Positions 1 through 11,559 of a stretch of 64,000 nucleotides of DNA are shown one piece after another. The notes beneath the pieces were generated by a model. It was not told the origin of the DNA and did no database searches. It saw only the letters and a program-made list of their open reading frames with translations. Numbering within the stretch: the first letter of the stretch is position 1; every line of letters begins with the position of its first letter. This DNA comes from Euptelea pleiosperma (lineage: Eukaryota; Streptophyta; Magnoliopsida; Ranunculales; Eupteleaceae): contig CM068552.1 of the NCBI GenBank assembly GCA_035048495.1, positions 19,656,154 through 19,720,153 of the forward strand. The letters are read 5' to 3'. Position numbers and translations under genes: made by a program.

Positions 1-397
1 TCCATAAAACAAATATGTCTTAAACACTTTGAAAGGACCATAGAGGCTTCCGAATGTTGTGGATAATATTAGAGACATTTGTACAGAAAAGGATATTGCA
101 TTTTTTCATACTCATAGATGATAGATGTACTAAGGTTTCGGATGATGCTTACTCCAATGATGATGCATACTATTAACCTGTGTATGTTGGAAGCTATCTT
201 CAGCTTCCCTCTTCCTTTTTGTTTCATCATTTAATAAAATTCTCTCCATTACTGGTCAGAGGATAAGAAACTACGACTTGTCCTAGACTCAATCCAACTA
301 TTAACTTCCAAAAACTTTCCTAGAAACTCAAACTTAACATAGTAGGACCTTGCTAAATTTAAAAACCAAACAAAATATGAAAATCAAAACATATTAG

Positions 398-812
398 CTA
401 TGTAACAAGGACACTAACACGGGTGTCGGTATCCGACACGGATACGAGGTATCCAACTCGGCAACCTATAAAAATCTGATACGGAGACACGTCCGTACAT
501 ATATTTATTAAAATATATTAACTTATATGAATGCTTAAAAGTATTGATAAAAATACTTATAAAAAAAAAAGTATTGATAAAATAACCAAAAATAGAAAAT
601 AAAACAGAAAATATTTATTTTATTATTGTTTGGAGGATGGAACACACCAACCTGCTTTTAAAAATTAATTTTATATTAAAAATTACTAAAACAAGGGGTG
701 CCACGGCCATTAGTGTTTAGATGTGTGTCGGGAAGTGTCGACACACATGTCCGGGTGTCGAGGTGTCCGACACAACAAAAAACCCTAAAAGTGTAATGTC
801 CTTGTTACATAG
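398..812. mobile_element. hAT-like MITE (non-autonomous DNA transposon)
   Basis: The element starts with CTATGTAACAAGGACA and ends with the near-exact reverse complement of it. It is flanked on both sides by CATATTAG (390-397 and 813-820), an exact 8-bp target site duplication. An 8-bp duplication and short inverted termini are what the hAT superfamily leaves. At 415 bp it has no coding capacity. Inside, variants of GTGTCGG/CCGACAC repeat near both ends, giving subterminal repeats of the kind hAT transposases bind. The superfamily call is inference from the duplication length. Confidence 0.8.
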
Positions 813-820
813 CATATTAG

Positions 821-2488
821 TATTCCATAACGTCCTATTTTACCTAGAAACTTCAAAATAGATGACTTACCCACGTCTGACCCTTCATTTTTTAACCATA
901 AATGCCCCTGACCAAACACATCTTGCCCACAGCAAGATACAAGACTGGTTTAATGACCCAAACAGCAGAAATGAAAACCAAGCAACACAATTTGGATTTC
1001 ACCAATTTCCTTTCCATACTAATAGGAATATGCCTTCTCAAAGGGCTTCTAATGTTGACCGCAACAGTAGAACCATAGAAGTGGCTTAAACTAAGACATA
1101 ATTAACAGACCAGCAAGCCAAAGTGTGATGTCTTTGCTGGAAAGTAGTGTGAATAAAGGAAATCCTATTGTGGTTGGATCATTAAAGTAACGAAAAAAAC
1201 CTAGTCAAATCACTTGTCGTAAATCAGTAAATGTGGGGGTAAGGTTCCTTTTGTTGCCAACTGCAGAAGCAAATTTACTTCACTGAGGGTGAAGTAGAAC
1301 TGTAGAAGAAGAAGAGAAGCAGTCATACGTTGATGAGGATATTGAAGTAGAAGAACACATAGAGGTAGATCCTCTTTCATGTGATCTGTCGGTGGTACAG
1401 CACTCAAGGTCAAAGAAGAGACTTGGAGGGGACCTAATATCTTCCTTAAATGCATGTCTTGTAGCGAAAAGATGTGCATGGTAATCCTAGATGGTAATAG
1501 TAGTAGTAGTAGTAGTAAAAAAGTGGTCGCAAAAGATAATGTTGAGAAGATGAAGTTAAAGATTGAGAGACATCCACATCCAAACAAGATTGTTGGCTAA
1601 ATAAAGGTAACAAGATAGTTGTTACTCCTTGTCATTGGGTCACTATTAACTCAGGCAAAGGCAAAGACAATGAAAATTCTGTATGGTGAGATGTCATACA
1701 CTCGCTATGACGCTGTATGAGGAGGCTTCAGAAAGATGCTGCATCATATCAAGCTGAACACACACAAGTTCTTAAAAGATGGCAAGAAGATCACAGTAAC
1801 AGTCTGTAAGACCCATGAGAGGAAAAGAAATCAATCCTAACGACTCGACCACATGTCACGTCATTGAAGAAATCAGCAACTAGATATGAAGTTGCAACCC
1901 GAAGAAATCAGAAAAAAAAAAAACAAATTTTGATGATTTGATCCCGGAAGAATCCCCAAACGAGTTGCCACCGACTTGTATACTTCTCACAAGTTTCTAC
2001 ATTAATAATTCCACTACACATTGTAAATGATTCCATTCAATTCATTTCGCAATGTTCATCGATTCTCGATTTCAAAGATCTGTTGTTTCCATTGTTTTAA
2101 AGATCGAGCTAGAGCAACTTGTTTAGATTTTAGTTTTGTTTTTTTATGAAAAGTGAACATTTGGGAAGAAAGAACTCACCCAATTTCATCATGATGCTTC
2201 GCGCGTAGTCGATTGAGAAGGAGATGCAGGGGCGAGATCGCGAAACCTCGACGCAGAGATTTTGTGAAGCTCTGAAAACCCTAGCATTGTTCGACAATCA
2301 GTCCAACATAAAGATGATGGTGTTAAGGTGATGGCGATGGTGGTGCTTCGCTCGTGGTGGTTGCTGTTGTTGGTCTGCATTTCTTTGAAGCACTTCTGAA
2401 GAAACCCCTTTTTAAAGAGCTGCGACACAACAGACGACAAGCTCTTCTCTAAAGCTGAAGGAAGCCCCCACCCATAGGCCACACAACA
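821..2488. other. No supportable gene; unassigned intergenic DNA
   Basis: Open frames here are short and match no family I recognise. A TAG/TAC-rich microsatellite-like patch lies at about 1496-1516. On the - strand near 2180-2190 an ATG-ATG-AAA-TTG followed by GTGAGTTC looks like a tiny first exon with a splice donor, preceded by a CCCTAGC-type leader, but no convincing second exon was found further down, so no gene is called. Confidence 0.4.
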
Positions 2489-3292
2489 GGAGTAGAACTT
2501 TGCTGACCAATGCCCGTCATCAACGTTGATGACGTACCATAATAGAGCCACGTGGCACACTCTTAGAGATCACTGACCGTATGGATGTTTGACCCATCCC
2601 TTGAACCTACTATGTCACGGCAGCGCAGTATGTGTTGTTCTAGATATGCTTGAACAGTGACTTTTTTTTTTTTTTGTCTAAAAAGCACGAAGCAAGAAAA
2701 AGACCAAAAAAAAGGTAGGATGTTAATTAAAATTACCAACAATATGAGCTACGTGGCATACTTTAGACGACTCTGACCGTATGGATGTTTGGCCAATCCC
2801 TAGGTGGACCTACAAACCAAAAATCAGCTTGATTAATGATTCCAACCATTGGAACTTTGTACCTCAAATAATGGTCAATAATGCTCAAATTCTCACGGTT
2901 AAAGTCCACCCATGAAAATAATTCCAATCTAACGCCTAAAAATCACTAACAGGACTGATTTTTGGTTGGTAGGTCCATCTAGGGATTGACCAAACATCCA
3001 TACGGTCAGAGTCCTCTGAGAGTGTGCCACGTTGCCCATACGCACTGTCATCGACCTCAATGACAGGGCCCTCCCATCAAAGTTTTACCCCCTTGAACCT
3101 ACATACCCAAAAAAAATCAGCATGATTAGTCATTTCAAACCTTTGGATCTTTGTACCCAAATAATGCTCAAATTCCTAAGGTTGGGCCAAACTTCCATAC
3201 TGTCATCAATCTCTAAGAGTGTGCCACGTGGAACATACTATGATCCGTCTGGATGTCGGTGGGCAAAGTTCTGCTCCCACAAAGCAGCGTAA
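2489..3292. mobile_element. Foldback element (CCACGTGG family) interrupted by a nested copy
   Basis: Outer arms: the left arm (about 2489-2610) runs from GTAGAACTTTG through a CCACGTGG core to GACCGTATGGATGTTTG; the right arm (about 3091-3292) is its inverted counterpart ending in CAAAGTTCTGC. Between them lies a second foldback, with CCTTGAACCTAC present on both sides of the insertion (2599-2610 and 3091-3102), as expected for a target duplication. The family has very long imperfect inverted arms and no coding sequence. A Mutator-like origin is possible from the 9-12-bp duplications. Confidence 0.6.
2741..3041. mobile_element. Nested foldback MITE, CCACGTGG family
   Basis: About 100-bp inverted arms: the left arm contains GACCGTATGGATGTTTGGCC and ACCAAAAATCAGC, the right arm contains the reverse complements (GCTGATTTTTGGT-like at about 2958 and CCAAACATCCATACGGTC at about 2990). 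It sits inside the larger element at 2489-3292. A variable centre of about 90 bp separates the arms. Confidence 0.65.
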
Positions 3293-3297
3293 TTCTC

Positions 3298-3678
3298 CCA
3301 GTAAAACTTTGATGACAGGCCCTGTCATGGAGGAGGCCGATGACAGGGCACTATATGAGCCACGTGGAACACTCTTCGAGGACGATGACCGTATGGATGT
3401 TTTTCCAATCCCTTGATAGACCTACAAACCAAAACTCAGCTTGATTAGTGATATCAAACCTTCTACATCAAACAATGGTCAATAATGTCAAATTCCCACG
3501 GTTCAAATCAACCCGTGAAAATAATTTCAACCCAATGCCTATAAATCCCTAATCGGGCTGATTTTTGGTTCGTGGGTCCATCTAGGAATTGGCCAAACAT
3601 CCATACAGTTATCGTCCTATAAGAGTGATCCACGTGGCTCATATTACACCCCGTCACCGGCCTCCTCCATGACAGACT
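3298..3678. mobile_element. Foldback MITE, CCACGTGG family
   Basis: Left arm starts near AAAACTTTGATGACAGG and includes GTCATGGAGGAGGCCGATGAC and the CCACGTGG core at 3360-3367. The right arm repeats these in inverse order, with CCACGTGG at 3630-3637 and GGCCTCCTCCATGAC at about 3659-3673. Arms exceed 150 bp, so a transcript through it would fold into a long hairpin. No coding potential. Confidence 0.65.
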
Positions 3679-3867
3679 CCAATTCTTCCGGTTCTCTTGT
3701 TTCTTTCTTTTTTATTGACTTCTTTTTATTATGCAGTAGTCCCAGTAGGGCCAGTACCATTATACTGGTAATAATTGCCCTACTCTATGTCTGGACAAGT
3801 GGTTATATCTTATTGGACATGCAGTCATCAGTGGAACCATTTAAGAGACTATTTGGCCAAATTAATT

Positions 3868-4193
3868 AGTAGAACTTTGATGACGGAATTCCGTCATCCA
3901 CGTTGATGACTGACCAACGTAGGAGTCACGTGGTACACTCATTAGTAATTTTTAACCGTTGGATTAGAGGTTTTTCATGGTTTATTGTTAACCTTGGGAT
4001 TTCAAGCATTAGTTGGGATATCAGATTCAAATGTTATAAATCACCAATCAGGATTAGTTTTTGTATGTAGGTCCATATAGAAATGGACCCAACATCCATA
4101 CGGTCAGTGATCTCTAAGAATGTGACACATGGCTCATAATGTGTGGCACTTCATCAACTGTTGATGACGGATGTTCGTCATCAAAATTCTGCT
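3868..4193. mobile_element. Foldback MITE, CCACGTGG family
   Basis: Left terminus GTAGAACTTTGATGACGG and right terminus CCGTCATC-type sequence ending CAAAATTCTGC are inverted. The flanks AAATTAATTAG and AAATTTAATAG may be a degraded 11-bp target duplication. Inside, the arms hold the family's ACCGTTGG and CCATACGGTCAGTGATC blocks. Confidence 0.55.
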
Positions 4194-4689
4194 CAAATTT
4201 AATAGGATCGAATGATTTTAACCATTGAGGATAAATAATGATTGAATTTCTGGCCCACGCGAAAAAAGTTGGTGGCTTAGATTATCCAATTGAACTAACT
4301 TGTGATCTAAGCAGCATCTTTAGATGGATGGGACCCACTTGACACTGAAGTCAGACACTTTGTATTGATAAGAACATGCTACCTTTTGTAGCGTAAAGGC
4401 CTTCTTTAAAGGGCGAATGCTTTTATGTTCAAATTCCTCGGTACCCCCCTTTGAATGTACCACTTGGTGCATTCTGTCGGGCCCACTTACGCATGATGAT
4501 TGACCCAAATCAGCCTGATTGATTGTTTTCAGCCGTTGGATTTTGGAAGACTCAAATTCAAAGGCTAGATATCACCAATCAAACGCATTTTTTGAGGAAG
4601 TAAATCCAACAAAGGGTGGGGCAAACATCCGAGCTCCAGCCAATATGAGTCATGTTGCACTTCGAGAGGAGCAGACATGGATAACTGCA

Positions 4690-5272
4690 GAGTAAACCTC
4701 GATGACACCCCGCTGACTGCAGCCAATATGAGCCACGTGGAACATTCTTTAGAGGACACTAACCGTATGGATGTTTGGCCAATCACTAGGTGGACCTACA
4801 AGCTAAAAAAAAATTCCTGATCAATAATTTCTAAGCGTAGGATTGAAGTTATTTTCATGGGTTTTTTTTTTTTTTTTTTTTTTTGGTAGTCATCATCGTG
4901 GGCCCACGGAAGAAGCAGGCTAAGCTTGAACCGGACATTGCCAGTGAAGGGGTTTTCTACTCCTGGCACAACCGCTCAAAGGAGGAAACCTAACCTGCCT
5001 ACGTGGGTTTGTTCACACGACCTCCCCTTCCGATAGAGGTGGATACACACCAACCATCTGAGCTGCCATGTTGGGTGTCATGGTTTGAGCATTATTTGGG
5101 TACAAAGATCCAAAGGTTTTAAATCACAGGCTGATTTTTGGTTTGTAGGTCTACCAAGTGATTGGCCAAACATCCATTTGGTCAGTATCCTCTTATAAGA
5201 ATGTGCCACGTGATTCATATTGCCTGCAGTAAACGGTGTCGCTGACTGCAGGTGTCATCGAAGGTTTTACTC
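4690..5272. mobile_element. Foldback element, CCACGTGG family, split by a SINE
   Basis: The left arm includes GTAAACCTCGATGACACC, CCACGTGG (4733-4740) and CGTATGGATGTTTGGCC; the right arm (about 5110-5272) inverts them and ends GGTGTCATCGAAGGTTTTAC. A SINE (4861-5077) lies between the arms with its poly-A tail facing left. Without the SINE the element would be about 360 bp, the size of its neighbours. Confidence 0.6.
4861..5077 (-). mobile_element. tRNA-derived SINE
   Basis: Read on the - strand it starts near 5077 with a tRNA-like head (CAGCTCAGATGGTTGG, an A-box-like block), carries a degenerate B-box region around GAGGTCGTG, and ends in a 22-bp A tract (T tract 4862-4883 on +). TCATGG occurs on both sides (4855-4860 and 5078-5083) and is probably the remains of the target duplication. 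Such elements are transcribed by RNA polymerase III and copied by LINE enzymes. It inserted into a foldback element. Confidence 0.65.
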
Positions 5273-5716
5273 GATTAGTGCAATTTAAACATCAAAAGCT
5301 TTTCCACTTTGGGTGGTGCTTCTCAAAGAGGTCCACATGTGCTGTCATAGACAACATTTCACTCACTCTACTGTTGAGCAAAAGTGCTCAAAGACGCCTC
5401 AGTATCCAACATGTACCCCTGATAACACTTTGTTTTCTGAAAAAAGCTAAAGTTTAATAATTAAAAATCGTTTTGTTAGGGGGGACGTGTCGGATGCAGA
5501 GGCGTCGTTGCGTGCTTTTTATCGACAACGCTATTGAGCAAAAAAATCTTCTTGTCGGACAAAAATTCCTTTTTAACTAGCGTCCGAGGATTATTGGACG
5601 GAAACTTCTTACATTTAATTTACTTTTCCTTTTTTGACAAGAAAAAGGTTGTTAAAGGGGATCATAATCTCTTTGTTTATTGTTATTTAATGAACTAACA
5701 GGTGTTTTGTTTTTTG
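5273..5716. other. Unassigned non-coding DNA
   Basis: No gene is visible. The stretch has inverted motifs such as GAGCAAAAGTGCTC and GAGCAAAAAA, and rare GC-rich patches (GACGCCTC, GAGGCGTCG) that may belong to a decayed DNA transposon. I could not define its ends. Confidence 0.3.
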
Positions 5717-6009
5717 CGATTTTTGTTACTTGTTATCTGGGCCCATTAACCGCATGGGTGTTTATCCCATTCCTTAGTAGACACTCATACCAAAAATCAG
5801 CTTGTTCGATGACTTTTAGCCGTTGGTTTTAGTACTCAAAAAAGATGGTTGAATCCAACGTCTATAATCATACCTTAAAAGTACTAAAATCTAATGGCTA
5901 GAGATTACCAATCAGGGTGATTTTTGGTGTGTATATCCACCAAGGAGTAGGCTAAACAAACATCAATGTGATCAATGGGCCCAGATTGCAGCGGTGAGTA
6001 ACAAAAATC
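5717..6009. mobile_element. Foldback MITE, GGGCCCA family
   Basis: Left end ATTTTTGTTACTTGTTATC followed by TGGGCCCA, right end TGGGCCCAGATT followed by GAGTAACAAAAAT: inverted over about 110 bp with the shared internal blocks ACCAAAAATCAGCTTG and CAGGGTGATTTTTGGT. A related left half recurs at 26435-26580. No coding sequence. Confidence 0.6.
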
Positions 6010-6219
6010 TTCCTTATTCACGCTTTTGGCGTGAGGTATACCTTGTTACATCTTTTTCCTTATTTATATACGTCTAGCCAGCCGCCTAGGTGAACATGTG
6101 GCGTGTACCTTTTTTAAATGAGTGGTGATCGTATGGTCTGGGTCCGTGTGGTGCCCAACAGGTGGCACATGTTGCATACCTTGGGCTACTAAAATATAAA
6201 TTCAAATATAATAAAATAA

Positions 6220-6419
6220 GGCTCAGAGGACCCACTTTTCTGACCCTTCTCGGGAGTCGTGTTCTCGGCAGTTGGATTCAGGGTGGTTGAGTGCTAGCAA
6301 AAAGTGAAAAAGTTAATGTCACCTCAATGCTATCAACCACCGTTGGATTATCGGAATCCACGACGAGAACATGATTCCCGAGAGTGATTAGAAAAAAGGG
6401 GGTCCATTGAGCCCAACCC
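6220..6419. mobile_element. Mutator-like MITE (GGCTCAG termini)
   Basis: Inverted arms: GGCTCAGAGGACCCACTTTT with CTCGGGAGTC on the left, and GGGGGTCCATTGAGCC with ATTCCCGAGAG on the right. ATAAAATAA flanks both ends (6211-6219 and 6420-6428), a 9-bp duplication as left by Mutator-type transposases. A sister copy lies at 25392-25595. The 5-bp overhang on the right terminus shows some decay. Confidence 0.6.
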
Positions 6420-7065
6420 ATAAAATAATAGTGCAATACCAATCAAAATGTGCCATCTTGTACGCCACACCATATGATCACCACTCTTTTTAAATTTGGC
6501 ATTTGCTTTGGGGTTCAAACCCCCAAATCAACGCTTGGAGAGTCATTTTCATCTTAGAATAAGATAGGACTTGTAGATTATATGACCTTTACGATCTTCT
6601 AGTCCTCTTTTTAGAGTCAATTGACTTTTCACCAATACACATCTTCTCTTCCCAATCAACATTCTATGACTTTATCACCTATTAGGCATATCTTCATTGG
6701 AGCCAATTTGAAAATGGGTAGAGTGAAACAAGTGTTTTTTCGTGTCGTTGGTGACATAAGGTTTTTCCGTCGTTGAAAGATAAACCATAATTTCAACACT
6801 ATATTTAATTTGATCCGATGTTTAATCCTGCAAAATATGAGATTTGTATATAGGGTTTCATGTCGGATATCGTATCCGCACTCGGGGTTAGGATGGCACA
6901 TTAAGGAACACTAAAAACTTACAGAAATGCTTAAAAATATGAAGGGGTAAGAGTGGTGACGAAATCGAGATTAAAACTTGATTTTTTTGGAGGTCATTAC
7001 ACTACTAAACAATAATGAAAGATGATGTAAAACACAACCATGCTTGAATTAAAACATATCCATTA
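6358..7065. repeat. Long direct repeat, copy 1
   Basis: About 700 bp that recurs with high identity at 8874-9573 in the same orientation. The left boundary lies inside the MITE at 6220-6419, so the copied block includes the MITE's right arm. The second half (about 6750-6890) contains a ~135-bp block starting TTTTTCCGTCGTTGAAAG and ending near CACTCGGGGTTAG, which is seen at five other places in the window. Confidence 0.75.
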
Positions 7066-7189
7066 ATTTATACTATCCATTACAATTTTTTATTCGAAAC
7101 AACCTATCAATCTACTCTAAAAAGCATTAAGAAAATAGAGATAGAACTACCTAGAGAGAAAGATGAAGAAACTAGAGAGAGAAGTGAAA

Positions 7190-8873
7190 CTTGGGTTTTT
7201 CCGTCGTTGAAAGAACGACCCTAATCTCAACACATTTATAATTTATCTGAGTTTCTAATCCTGCAAAAAAATATGATTTTGTATAGGGATTCGTGTCGGA
7301 TGTCGATCCGCACTCGGGATTAGTTCACGCAAATCAAGGACATAAGATGATGGCTCTTTCTCAAAAATTGCTAAAAATAAAAGGATGGAGGGTGAGAATG
7401 GTGATTGATGAATCAGGATTAAAACATCTCTTGTTTTATTTGAGACACTAATTCTTAATTGATTAAAAGGAAGAAAATCAAAGCATAAAATAAAGAGGAT
7501 GAGAGAGGAACTAAATCGAAGTATTTAAATCATAAAAAAAATAAGAACCAAATTTATTCATTAATCAAAAAAAAGTAGTACAATGCTCCAACTCATAAAA
7601 GAAATAACAAGAACTAAACAAAAACTAGAGAGAGAGACTATGAATCTAGAGAGAGAAACAGGTAAAAAGATCTAGGGAGAGAAATATCTAGAGAGAGAAG
7701 CTAGGAATTACCTTGCAAGCTTACCGGAGGTGGGCATGGAGAGAGCATGGTTGCATGGAAGAACCACTGGTTGTGGTTTTGGAAGGATAATGGCATGTGG
7801 CAAGAGGGCAGCCCATGGAGGTTAATGGTGCCCGTGATGGTGGCTAGGCGGTAGTGTGGTGAATGGTGCACGTCCAAAAGGTGTAGGGACGTGTGAGACA
7901 AAGGTCTCCACTGGTTGCTAGAACGCACACACGCAGGTGGGAGGCTGTGGCTGGTTTGATGGTTGTGGGACTTGGAGGTGGATGAAGCCAGTAAGGTGGT
8001 GAACGGTGCGTCAAGACAATGAAGGTGGTGAAGTTCGACAATGGAGAGGGGCTGTGACGTGATGATGTGAGTCGAGTTGCAGACCTGCAACTCAATGTTG
8101 CAAGTTGTGGAGGGGGACTTACCTGCACACGGTCAGATTAGGGGAGTAGGAGTCGCAATGTTGCAGTGCTTCACTGGTGCATGGATCAAAGTTGCAAAGT
8201 TGCAGGCAGCAACTTGATGTGCTGGCAGGGAGAGTGGAGAAGGGTGAAGGTTGGACCGGCAACCAAAGAGGAGTGCTGTTGTGCAAGATCGAATTGTTGT
8301 AAAACAGCGTGGTGGAGATCCCGAACGAGTTGCTAGTAAACCAACCCATGTTGATAGTCTTTGGGGCGGTGGTTGAGAAGGAGGTTATTGATTTTAATGG
8401 AGATTGCCAGAGTTCTGCAACTCCGGTGAACTCTTTTTTTTTTTTTTTTCTGTGATAGCTTGCTGCACTTGGCAGCAAGCTTCGATTGTGGACGGAGTGA
8501 CCGTCCAGCAGCTGTAGAAGACGCTGGTTGGTGAAAAACGGTGGTGATGGGAAGACGGCCTGCAACTCCTTGTTGCAGGTTGGTTCAATAAGAGGTTTCT
8601 TGTTGGTTCGCCCAGCAAGAAGGGTGATTTATGAGGGCGGTAGAGGTCTGCAGCGGGCGAAGATGCTGCAAGTGGTGGTGGCCGGAGTTGCAGGCTGCAA
8701 CTCCGGTCAAAACGTGGAGAAGATGAAAGAAGAAGAAAAAAAAAAAGAAGAAAGAAGAGAAGGAGAAAAAGAGAACGTGGGGAAGAGTTTTGGGGGAGGA
8801 GAAGAGAAGAAAGGAGAGGGATTAGGGTACCAAAGAACCCTCTCTTCTCCCCTTTTAAAGCTCCCTAGTTTCC
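7190..8873 (-). mobile_element. Repeated gypsy-associated non-coding module 1
   Basis: The module opens with the TTTTTCCGTCGTTG...CACTCGGGATTAG block (7195-7325), continues with an AT-rich part containing many TAGAGAGAGA runs (7620-7710), then a G-rich tract, and ends with GATTAGGGTACC and CCTTTTAAAGCTCCCTAG (about 8820-8870). The same order of blocks is found at 11560-12930 and 12940-14825. Overlapping reading frames are low in complexity and are not genes. It is probably LTR or untranslated-region material of the - strand Ty3/gypsy family whose gag lies at 9574-10700; that link is inference. Confidence 0.45.
8682..8706. repeat. 25-bp hairpin palindrome
   Basis: Perfect 12-bp arms CCGGAGTTGCAG / CTGCAACTCCGG around a single G. 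The same 25-bp palindrome is exact at 14476-14500, and a variant with 10-bp arms is at 14620-14644. A half copy is at 8411-8426. Confidence 0.85.
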
Positions 8874-9573
8874 ACGGGGAGAACATGACTCTCGAGAGGG
8901 ATCAGAAAAAAGGGGGTCCATTGAGCCCAACCCATAAAATAATAGTGCAATACCAATCAAAATGTGCCATCTTGTACTCCACACCATATGATCACCACTC
9001 TTTTTAAATTTGGCATTTGCTTTGGGGTTCAAACCCCCAAATCAACGCTTGGAGAGTCATTTTCATCTTAGAATAAGATAGGACTTGTAGAAGATATGAC
9101 CTTTACGATCTTCTAGTCCTCTTTTTAGAGTCAATTGGCTTTTCACCAATACACATCTTCTCTTCCCAATCAACATTCTATGACTTTATCACCTATTAAG
9201 CATATCTTCATTGGGGCCAATTTGAAAATGGGTTGAGTGAAACAAGTGTTTTTCTGTGTCGTTAGTGAAATAAGGTTTTTCCGTCGTTGAAAGATCAACC
9301 CTTATTTCAACACTATATTTAATTTGATCTGATGTTTAATCCCGTAAAATATGAGATTTGTATATAGGGTTTCGTGTCGAATATCGTATCCGCACTAGGG
9401 GTTAGGGTGGCGCATTAAGGAACATGAAAAACTTACGAAATGCTTGAAAATATGGAGGGGTGAGTGGTGGCGAAATCGAAATTAAAACTTGATTTTTTTG
9501 GAGGTCATTACACTACTAAACAATAATGAAAGATGATGTAAAACACAACCATGCATGAATTAAAACATATCCA
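8874..9573. repeat. Long direct repeat, copy 2
   Basis: Second copy of the block at 6358-7065. It starts inside a fragment of the GGCTCAG MITE and ends abruptly at 9573, where gypsy gag C-terminal sequence begins. The abrupt join marks a rearrangement or nested insertion boundary. Confidence 0.75.
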
Positions 9574-10700
9574 CTGTTGACTAGAATAGTTAGTCTGTGG
9601 ATATGCATGGTACTGTGACTGCGAGTACTGCCAATCATACTGTCCATTAGGTTGATGAAACTTGGAAGGATACATACTCTGTTGCAGTTGCTGTGGGGGA
9701 GCATATTGTTGTTCCTAGTCAAAGTTAGGGTGACTTATAGTGTCCGGATGATACGAGTTATTGTAAGAAGTCTGCATCGGAGATTGAAATGTACTAAAAG
9801 TACAGACCTCTTCCTAGACATGAGGGAAATATCCCATAGAGTTGGAATGATGTATAGGTTTCTGAACCAAGACAGCAAGGGCGGAGACAATTTGGTAAGT
9901 TCTTAAATTAGGGATTATAGCTCGGGGTCACCCTATGCCTCATATCCTATAGAAGTCTGTTGGACCAGAGTGTCACTATTGCACGTAGAATTGGTATTCA
10001 AGTGCTGAGAGGTCTCATCTAGTTCTCTTAGGTTTCGGTTGGAGTCTCGTGCATGAATTTGCCTTGGCACATCGACTCTAGTAGAATTCTGGACTCATCA
10101 GTGAGCCCTTTATAGAACATGTGGACTAGACTCCCCTTGTTAAAATTGTGATGGGGACACTTGATTAGAGAGTCTTGGAACATGTCCCACGCTTCATAGA
10201 ATCTTTCATCTGACTTTTGTCGAAAATCTTGGATGATTTGCTTCATCTCGTTCGTCCTTAACGTAGGGTAAAATTTGTATACAAACTTCCGAGCTAGTTC
10301 GTCCCATGTGGTAATCGAATTCTTGGGCAAAGAATAAAACCAAGCAGCGGCTCTATCTTTCAGAGAGAAAGAAAAAAATTTCAATTTGATGCTCTCGTCA
10401 TCAAGGTGTTGAAGTTTGAAGAGAGTACAGATGTTCAAAAATTGCCCAAGATGAGTGTACAGGTCTTCTCTTTGAAGACCATGAAAGGTAGGCAGCATTT
10501 GTACTATTTACGGTCAGATTTTGAACTGAACCGCCATCGTGGGTGGAAATACAATGCAAGGAGGTGGGTTTACAGAGATAGGTGCATAAGTCTCAATGAG
10601 AGGTCGTTCAGCCGCCAATTCTACGAAGGTAGTTTCTCTGGGAGAAGAGGGGAGGGTAGGAAATAGAGTAGGTGAATAGATCGGTGAAGAATCTAAAATG
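9574..10700 (-). pseudogene. Ty3/gypsy retrotransposon gag remnant (Athila/Tat-like)
   Basis: The clearest open part is 10028-10498 on the - strand: it opens LPTFHGL-REDLYTHL, has FSFSLKDRAAAWFYSLP and ARKFVYKFYP, and ends in a MFYKGLTDESR block. These are the conserved landmarks of the plant Ty3/gypsy capsid domain (retrotransposon gag family). The upstream part, up to about 10690, contains FVELAAERPL, typical of the gag N-terminus, but is separated by a stop or frame change near 10510. Downstream (9574-9730) a Gln/Tyr/Pro-rich tail fits the gag C-terminus. No protease, reverse transcriptase or integrase follows: the - strand continues straight into the direct repeat at 9573. Dead copy. Confidence 0.8.
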
Positions 10701-10870
10701 TTTGACTGACTCTCAGATCGAATCAATCTATGGTAGGATCGGGTCCAGACGAGCATATGTTTGAAAAAGTAAGCCGTAAACTCGACAAAAAGTTGCCAGA
10801 GGAGAACAATAACATGAAGTAGACTATATGATGCACAAGGAGCAAACATGATAACCTTATTTCTAAGCAA

Positions 10871-11559
10871 TCAGGATATTTTAAGGGATTATCTTGTTAA
10901 TTTGTGGGCTGAGGTAACAGTGGGCGGACCACTAGTTTATCTTTTGTTACCCGTCGGACTAACTGTTTCTCTCGTAGGTTCTCATTAGGATACACTCGCA
11001 AGTATTCGCCCGGTACTAACACAAGTTCGCTTCTCTATAATCCATAACCTAGACAGACGTGCGGCACATCCATCTTAAGTACGCCCCAAGTTCGTTGGAT
11101 TTGTCTAGTGCTTACAAGTGTGGTTCTCAGGGGAAACTTATTTTAATTTTGTGTTCCTTACCCAACAATTAGTAGACCGACAAAGCACAAGGGAAGCCAC
11201 TGGCGAGCTCGGTATACTTAAGTAGTAGGGACATATGGGTGTGTTAGACAACAGGGACCCACGCTCGTGGACTTATTCGACCTGGGATCGATGGAATGAC
11301 TAAGTGAAGGGATGTCCTAAAACACCGATCTAGCTTGGCCCTAACTTTTAGTTCTTTTTATTAAATGTGGATCTTATGAATCAAATTTAGCTGGAGTGAT
11401 GAGGTGGGTGATGAAATCCCACCAGTTGTAGTGAAGAGCTGGGTATGTTCTATTAGTTAGGTATTTTGGCGGCCAAACACGCAGATCGTATAAATTTGCG
11501 AAAACAAAACAAACGGCAAGTTTTTCACCAAATGCATTGTATCACACTCGAGACGAGAA
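10871..11559 (-). mobile_element. Probable gypsy 5' untranslated/internal leader
   Basis: This non-coding stretch lies upstream of the gag remnant on the - strand and before the repeated module at 11560. By position it should be the leader of the retroelement. I could not identify a primer binding site with confidence. Confidence 0.35.

Noticed and set aside
2189..2560. 123-codon - strand frame
   Set aside because: Overlaps a foldback arm at one end, shows no domain and has no neighbours to support it.
7701..8618. Several - strand frames of 74-148 codons
   Set aside because: Low-complexity Ser/Pro/His-rich translations of a G-rich repeat module; the related modules do not keep the same frames.
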